Assembly (NCBI GenBank): GCA_018648945.1
Contig: JABGQJ010000245.1
Coordinates: 1 to 10,006 of the forward strand
Direction: 5' to 3'
DNA from: Victivallales bacterium
GTDB lineage: Bacteria > Verrucomicrobiota > Lentisphaeria > Oligosphaerales > Lenti-02
DNA length: 10,006 bases
Of this stretch, positions 6,844 through 10,006 are shown piece after piece. The position numbers and the translations under genes are program-made. Below the pieces are notes generated by a model. That model saw only the letters and a program-made list of their open reading frames with translations, was not told where the DNA came from and did not search any database. The first letter of the stretch is position 1. Every line of letters begins with the position of its first letter.

Positions 6844-7479
6844 GTGGACCCCATCGAGACGCAAATCAGCAGCCGCTGGCAACTCCGCATGATCCTCGTC
6901 TCCCTCGGCTTCGCGGTGTTCTCCGCGTGGTTCGCCTACGATGGTGCGGTGGCGTACCCCGCCTTCAACCGGCGAGCCGTGCTCCACAACAACCTGCAGG
7001 AAGAGGGCCGGCGCGACGAATGGCTGGCCCTGGCCAAGGAAAAGGGATGGCCCGTCGAGTTCGAGATCGAGGATCTGGACCAGCAGAGGCGGGTGAAGCT
7101 GAAGTCACAGATGGACCTCCAAGTGCAGATTGGCCTGGCCATATTCTGCGTGGTCGCTGCCCTGGCCCTGGGGGCGCGCGTGGTGGTCAATCGAGGACGC
7201 TTCATGATCCTCGACAACGAGGGCCTGGTCACCTTCGAGGGTCGGTGCGTGCCTCTCGCCCGCATCGTCGAGATCGACAAGCGCCGCTGGGAACGCAAGA
7301 GCATCGCGGTCGTGCATTTCACCGATGACCTTGGCCGACGCCGGAAGGTGGTCCTGGACGACTGGATTCACTGCGGCATGGACACGATCCTGGAGCATCT
7401 GGAGACCGAACTGGCCAAGGCCAACCCTCCGGAGTCCCAGGACGCGGCGGCCGGACCCGTTGCGGAGGACGAGGCGTGA
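6844..7479 (+). CDS. Two-TM membrane protein with possible PH-like C-terminal domain
   Basis: I do not recognise a named family for this 211-residue protein. It starts at GTG with an ideal Shine-Dalgarno. A first membrane helix spans about 15-36 (RMILVSLGFAVFSAWFAY). A hydrophilic loop of about 55 residues rich in Glu/Lys/Arg follows, then a second helix at about 95-115 (IGLAIFCVVAALALGARVVV). The soluble tail (about 118-190) runs GRFMILDNEGLVTFEG, VPLARIVEIDKRRWERKSI, VVHFTDDLGRRRKVVL, then an amphipathic helix MDTILEHLETEL. This beta-strand series plus C-terminal helix resembles bacterial PH-like domains, but the resemblance is by eye only. The last 20 residues are Ala/Glu-rich and probably disordered. 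It starts 25 bases after the BatA-like stop and overlaps the next gene by 4 bases (GTGA), so it belongs to the operon. Confidence 0.8.
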   Translation: MDPIETQISSRWQLRMILVSLGFAVFSAWFAYDGAVAYPAFNRRAVLHNNLQEEGRRDEWLALAKEKGWPVEFEIEDLDQQRRVKLKSQMDLQVQIGLAIFCVVAALALGARVVVNRGRFMILDNEGLVTFEGRCVPLARIVEIDKRRWERKSIAVVHFTDDLGRRRKVVLDDWIHCGMDTILEHLETELAKANPPESQDAAAGPVAEDEA

Positions 7480-8195
7480 ACGCGCCGCCGGCAGTGGCTT
7501 CCGCCAGCTGGCGCGACCGCCCGGCCCTGGCTCATACCGTGCCGTTCGTCGCCTGGCTGGGCCTCATGCTTGTGAGTAAGGCCCTGCCCTTCACCCCGCC
7601 CCAGGCGTATGCCTGCCGAGCCCTGGCGGTGCTTGGCCTTCTGGCTCTGCTCCGTCCCTGGCGCTGGTATGACCGGCTGGCGCTGCGCCAGCTTCCCCTG
7701 TCCCTGGCCGTCGGCGTCGGGGTGTTCGTCCTCTGGGTCGTGCCGGAGGCCTTCGGCCATGATGCCATGCTGGCCGATCTCTACTCCCGCTGGTTGATCC
7801 TCCCCTTCGGCCGTGTCCCCACGCCCCAGTCCGGCCTCCAGTTCTCGCCCGAACGCTGCGGCTGGGCGTTGACCACGGTCCGCATTCTTGGCTCCGGGCT
7901 GGTGATCGCGGTTGCCGAGGAGTACTTCTGGCGCGGCTTCCTCTATCGCTGGCTTGTGGGGCGCGACTTCCTGAGCGTGAAGCTCTCCTTGCGGGATGCC
8001 GAGGCCACAGCCTGGATGACCCTCCTCTTCGCTGCCGAACACCACCGGCTCTTCGTCGCAGCCCTGGCCGGACTGGCCTACCTAGAGCTGATGCGGCGGA
8101 CGCGGAGCCTGCACACCGCCGTTCTCGCCCACGTGGTCACGAATCTGCTCCTCGGCATCTATGTTGTGGTCACCCGATCCTACCAGTTCTGGTAA
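7476..8195 (+). CDS. Exosortase-associated CAAX-type (CPBP/Abi family) membrane protease
   Basis: This 239-residue polytopic membrane protein is predicted to be an intramembrane glutamic protease of the CPBP (CAAX protease and bacteriocin-processing) family. Membrane helices lie at about 20-36, 44-60, 72-90, 133-150, 178-190, 192-206 and 212-232. The motifs are EEYFWR at 148-153 (EExxxR; Glu148/Glu149 catalytic), FAAEHH at 185-190 with His189, and HVVTN at 219-223 with His219 and Asn223. The layout, the LWVVPE segment at 86-91 and the C-terminal ending YQFW recall the CAAX-protease-related family found with exosortase/PEP-CTERM systems, whose members often end in WQFW. No exosortase or PEP-CTERM protein is visible here. 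GTG is the start; GGAGG at 7464-7468 is 7 bases upstream, and GTG overlaps the previous stop. Family assignment is strong; the exosortase link is recognition from memory. Confidence 0.85.
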   Translation: MNAPPAVASASWRDRPALAHTVPFVAWLGLMLVSKALPFTPPQAYACRALAVLGLLALLRPWRWYDRLALRQLPLSLAVGVGVFVLWVVPEAFGHDAMLADLYSRWLILPFGRVPTPQSGLQFSPERCGWALTTVRILGSGLVIAVAEEYFWRGFLYRWLVGRDFLSVKLSLRDAEATAWMTLLFAAEHHRLFVAALAGLAYLELMRRTRSLHTAVLAHVVTNLLLGIYVVVTRSYQFW

Positions 8196-8197
8196 CC

Positions 8198-9274
8198 ATG
8201 CCCCCCACGCAACCATCAACCAAACGCGGCAACAGCCGCAGACGACAGCGCCCGCCAGCGGCGCCGGATACGCCTTCTCCAGCCCTTCCCGCAACGCCCA
8301 ATCAGGAAACGGAACCCGCCCAACGCCTTGCGCGCGACCCCCTCGTGGCGAGCTTCCTCCAGCACCTGCGGGCGGAGCGCAACGCCTCCGAGCACACGAT
8401 CGCCGCCTACTACGGCGATCTCGTGCAGTTCGCCGCGATGGTTTGGCCCCAGCAGGAGACCTGCCCCTGGCCAGGGGTCACCTCCGACGATGGCCGCAGC
8501 TTCCTGATCGCTCTCCGCGAGGCAGGTCTCGCCCGCACCACCATCAACCGCAAGCTCTCCAGCCTGCGCTCCTTCTTCCGGTACCTGATCCGGGAGGAGC
8601 ACGTGCCCGGCAATCCGCTGGCCGGCATCGCCAGCCTCAAAGCCCCCCGCCGTCTGCCGATCGTCCTTTCCGAGAACGAAGTGGCACAGCTTCTCGCCGC
8701 ACCCGCCCAATACTGGGGCCGCCAGGGAGCCGAGGGCACGGACGACGACGGACGATTCCACGACTTCGCTGCCGCCCGCGACATCGCCATCCTCGAGGTC
8801 ATCTACAGCGGCGGGCTGCGCATCTCCGAGGCCCTCGGGCTCGACCTCGCCGACATCGACTTCCTGGGCCACAGCTTCCGGGTGCGGGGCAAGGGCAAGA
8901 AGGAACGGCTCTGCATGCTGGGGCGACCCGCCGCAGGCAGCCTGCGCGACTACCTGGCTCAACGCCAACGCGTCGGCTTGCGTGGGCGTCGCGACCCCGG
9001 TTCGCTCTTCCTCAACCACGAGGGCGACCGCCTCAGCGCCCGATCCGTGCAGCGCTTCTTCAAACGGTATCTCGCCGAAGCCGGGCTTCCCGCCAGCGTG
9101 ACCCCCCACAAGCTCCGGCACTCCTTCGCGACCCATCTTCTCGACCATGGCGCGGACCTGCGCAGCGTGCAGGAAATGCTTGGCCACGAGAGCCTCTCCA
9201 CCACCCAGATCTACACGCACGTGACCAAGGAACGGCTCCTCGCCGCCTACGACAAAGCACACCCACGAGCCTGA
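8198..9274 (+). CDS. XerC/XerD-type tyrosine recombinase
   Basis: This 358-residue site-specific recombinase probably resolves chromosome dimers. The N-terminal SAM-like DNA-binding domain spans about 48-145 (FLQHLRAERNASEHTIAAYYGDL; TTINRKLSSLRSFFRYL). The catalytic domain shows all expected residues: Arg208 in GGLRISEALGL, the beta-hairpin Lys in GKGKKER (231-237), His304 and Arg307 in HKLRHSF, His330 in LGHESL, and nucleophile Tyr339 in TTQIYTHV. Two oddities distinguish it from the ~300-residue norm: a Pro/Arg/Gln-rich, low-complexity N-terminal extension of about 45 residues, and a ~20-residue Gly/Asp insertion near 171-190 before the first catalytic Arg. No Shine-Dalgarno is visible. 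The ATG lies two bases after the preceding TAA, so reinitiation is likely. The operonic position, without adjacent integrase accessories or cargo, supports a housekeeping Xer role rather than a phage or island integrase. Confidence 0.92.
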   Translation: MPPTQPSTKRGNSRRRQRPPAAPDTPSPALPATPNQETEPAQRLARDPLVASFLQHLRAERNASEHTIAAYYGDLVQFAAMVWPQQETCPWPGVTSDDGRSFLIALREAGLARTTINRKLSSLRSFFRYLIREEHVPGNPLAGIASLKAPRRLPIVLSENEVAQLLAAPAQYWGRQGAEGTDDDGRFHDFAAARDIAILEVIYSGGLRISEALGLDLADIDFLGHSFRVRGKGKKERLCMLGRPAAGSLRDYLAQRQRVGLRGRRDPGSLFLNHEGDRLSARSVQRFFKRYLAEAGLPASVTPHKLRHSFATHLLDHGADLRSVQEMLGHESLSTTQIYTHVTKERLLAAYDKAHPRA

Positions 9275-9348
9275 ATCCTGGGGCGGGCCAAGAAAAGGCA
9301 GCCACGAATTCCACCAAACCCTTGGAGCAGCCGTTGGCCGCAGCCAAA

Positions 9349-9390
9349 CGAACATCGAACATCGAACGCCCAACGTCGAACATCGAATGG
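9349..9390 (+). repeat. Six tandem heptamers of the CGAACAT type
   Basis: The units are CGAACAT, CGAACAT, CGAACGC, CCAACGT, CGAACAT and CGAATGG, in perfect 7-base register. Three are identical and the others differ at one to three positions. Read in one frame the array gives the 'SNIE' type peptide (TSNIERPTSNIEW), a known kind of spurious translation in environmental genomes. It lies in non-coding DNA 74 bases after the recombinase stop. Confidence 0.75.
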
Positions 9391-9575
9391 AAGACCGTCC
9401 GCATTAGCTTTCTGCGCAGCATGTTGCGTCCCGCCACCTCGGGGTCTCTTGCCGGAAAAACAAGAAGTTGCGCGATAGTAGTAGGAAGGCGGGAAGCGAG
9501 GGACGAGGGCATCCTAGCCCTTGGTTGCCCTGGCATTCCCAGGACCACGCCCATCCTCGCTGCCCTGTCTTCCGG

Positions 9576-9633
9576 CCATGGGCTTGCCCCATGGAGGGTT
9601 CCCCCGGCTAGCCGACCACACGGGTCGAGCCCG
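9576..9633. other. Cluster of three small palindromes/hairpins
   Basis: CCATGGG (9576-9582) pairs with CCCATGG (9588-9594) over a 5-base loop. CGGCTAGCCG (9605-9614) is a perfect 10-base palindrome. CGGG (9621-9624) pairs with CCCG (9630-9633) over TCGAG. No T tract follows, so they are not classic terminators. They could end transcription from the convergent genes by Rho-dependent or structural means, or be part of the repeat element. Confidence 0.4.
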
Positions 9634-9748
9634 AGCTTCCCCTACTCCGCCTCACCCTCATGCCTTGTCCCACCACATCGGACGGCCCTCTCCCCCCTTC
9701 CCCGTTAGTGGGATTTGTGCAATTCGTGGCTCTCCCTGGGCTGGGAGT

Positions 9749-10006
9749 TCAGCTCTGCGCGTAGCGGCGGGCAAGGCGACTCGCGGGGGGACAGAGCGCG
9801 AGGAGGAGCAGGGCAAGCAAGGGCAGGCCGCCGAGCGCAATGAGCCCGGCCTGCCAGGGAAGCAGGTTGCGGATGTAGCCGCCGATGGCCGGTTGCATCT
9901 GTTCGGGAGGAACGGCACGCTTCCTCAACTTGGCACCATGGCGCCAGATCCGGTGAACCGACCAGCCAAGCAGCGCTGCACCCAGCAACCAGGGAACGGG
10001 GAACGC
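9749..10006 (-). CDS. Integral membrane protein C-terminus, possibly UbiA-like prenyltransferase (runs off right edge)
   Basis: The minus-strand frame is open from the window edge to the TGA at 9749-9751, giving the last 85 residues of a larger protein. An internal TTG at 9988 is not a likely start, because the frame continues upstream as AFPVPWL, part of a membrane helix. Helices lie at about fragment residues 1-20 and 46-71 (LLPWQAGLIALGGLPLLALLLLAL), joined by a basic linker HRIWRHGAKLRKRAVPPEQMQPAIGGYIRN. The protein ends CPPASRLARRYAQS. The order 'basic linker, Q-x-A-I/V-x-x-x-I-R, hydrophobic helix, P-x-x-x-L-x-R-R-x-Y-x-S end' resembles the C-terminus of UbiA-family prenyltransferases, but without the Asp-rich motifs this is tentative. 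It converges on the recombinase gene across the repeat element. Confidence 0.5.
   Translation of the reverse strand, partial: AFPVPWLLGAALLGWSVHRIWRHGAKLRKRAVPPEQMQPAIGGYIRNLLPWQAGLIALGGLPLLALLLLALCPPASRLARRYAQS

Larger units (their letters stand above)
9300..9731. repeat. Intergenic repeat element with 11-bp inverted ends
   Basis: AGCCACGAATT (9300-9310) and its exact complement AATTCGTGGCT (9721-9731) bound a 432-base gene-free segment. The similarity continues inward imperfectly (CCACCAAACCC against the complement, GCACAAATCCCAC). The segment holds a heptamer repeat (9349-9390), a purine-rich stretch (9475-9512) and a group of hairpins (9576-9633). No transposase is encoded and no clear target-site duplication is seen. 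This could be a non-autonomous, MITE-like or otherwise dispersed repeat. A long open frame crossing it (as far as 9708) is the off-frame shadow of the recombinase gene and has no domain character. Bases 9275-9299 and 9732-9748 show nothing notable. Confidence 0.5.

Noticed and set aside
4947..6890. 647-codon minus-strand ORF antisense to the BatA-like gene
   Set aside because: It is a GC-bias shadow: composition is Gly/Glu/Gln-rich without domains, while the plus strand has clear BatA and VWA motifs and a coupled start.
9349..9390. CRISPR-like array
   Set aside because: Units are 7 bases long and contiguous with no spacers, so this is a simple tandem repeat.
8161..9708. 515-codon plus-strand ORF covering the recombinase and the repeat segment
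   Set aside because: It is out of frame with the recombinase, which shows all catalytic residues. The predicted protein is Arg/Pro-rich low-complexity sequence, and its tail translates the heptamer repeats.

Overview
The window is GC-rich bacterial chromosomal DNA with tightly packed genes and Shine-Dalgarno-type starts. No rRNA, tRNA or CRISPR array is visible. The gene set suggests an environmental Gram-negative bacterium of the PVC / Lentisphaerota / Kiritimatiellota / Planctomycetota / Hydrogenedentota type. It has two lipobox lipoproteins, a DUF58 + BatA-type von Willebrand pair, an exosortase-type CAAX protease relative, and an intergenic CGAACAT-type heptamer repeat. No single gene fixes the phylum, so this placement is inference.

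Layout. Positions 1-2815 hold a four-gene minus-strand cluster, read right to left: a short Ppx/GppA-type exopolyphosphatase, a hotdog-fold thioesterase, a Gfo/Idh/MocA NAD(P)-dependent oxidoreductase, and the N-terminal part of a probable beta-propeller protein that leaves the window at position 1. A 288-base divergent intergenic region carrying a 12-base palindrome separates it from the plus-strand genes. Positions 3104-3835 encode two small Cys-rich lipoproteins, one with four CxxC pairs and one with a YHS/TRASH-like CP...CCxxC module, separated by a hairpin. An extended -10 promoter at about 3900 precedes a compact plus-strand array (3949-9274): DUF58 protein, BatA-like membrane VWA protein, a two-TM protein with a possible PH-like tail, a CAAX-type protease of the exosortase-associated kind, and a XerC/XerD tyrosine recombinase. 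These genes overlap by 1 or 4 bases or are separated by 2-24 bases, so they are probably co-transcribed.

Positions 9275-9748 hold no convincing gene. They carry a structured repeat segment: 11-bp inverted ends (9300-9310 and 9721-9731), six tandem heptamers and several hairpins. It looks like a non-autonomous repeat or MITE-like element. At the right edge a minus-strand gene enters with its last 85 codons, a membrane protein whose C-terminus resembles UbiA-type prenyltransferases.

Functionally, the best-supported theme is envelope biology. The DUF58/BatA pair normally works with a MoxR AAA+ ATPase, which is not in the window. The CAAX protease relative normally accompanies exosortase/PEP-CTERM sorting, but no exosortase is present either. 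The two lipoproteins look like periplasmic metal- or thiol-binding proteins. I see no complete, clearly new defence or biosynthetic system. The most unusual items are the lipoprotein pair, the orphan exosortase-type protease inside a Bat-type operon, and the inverted-repeat-bounded intergenic element.
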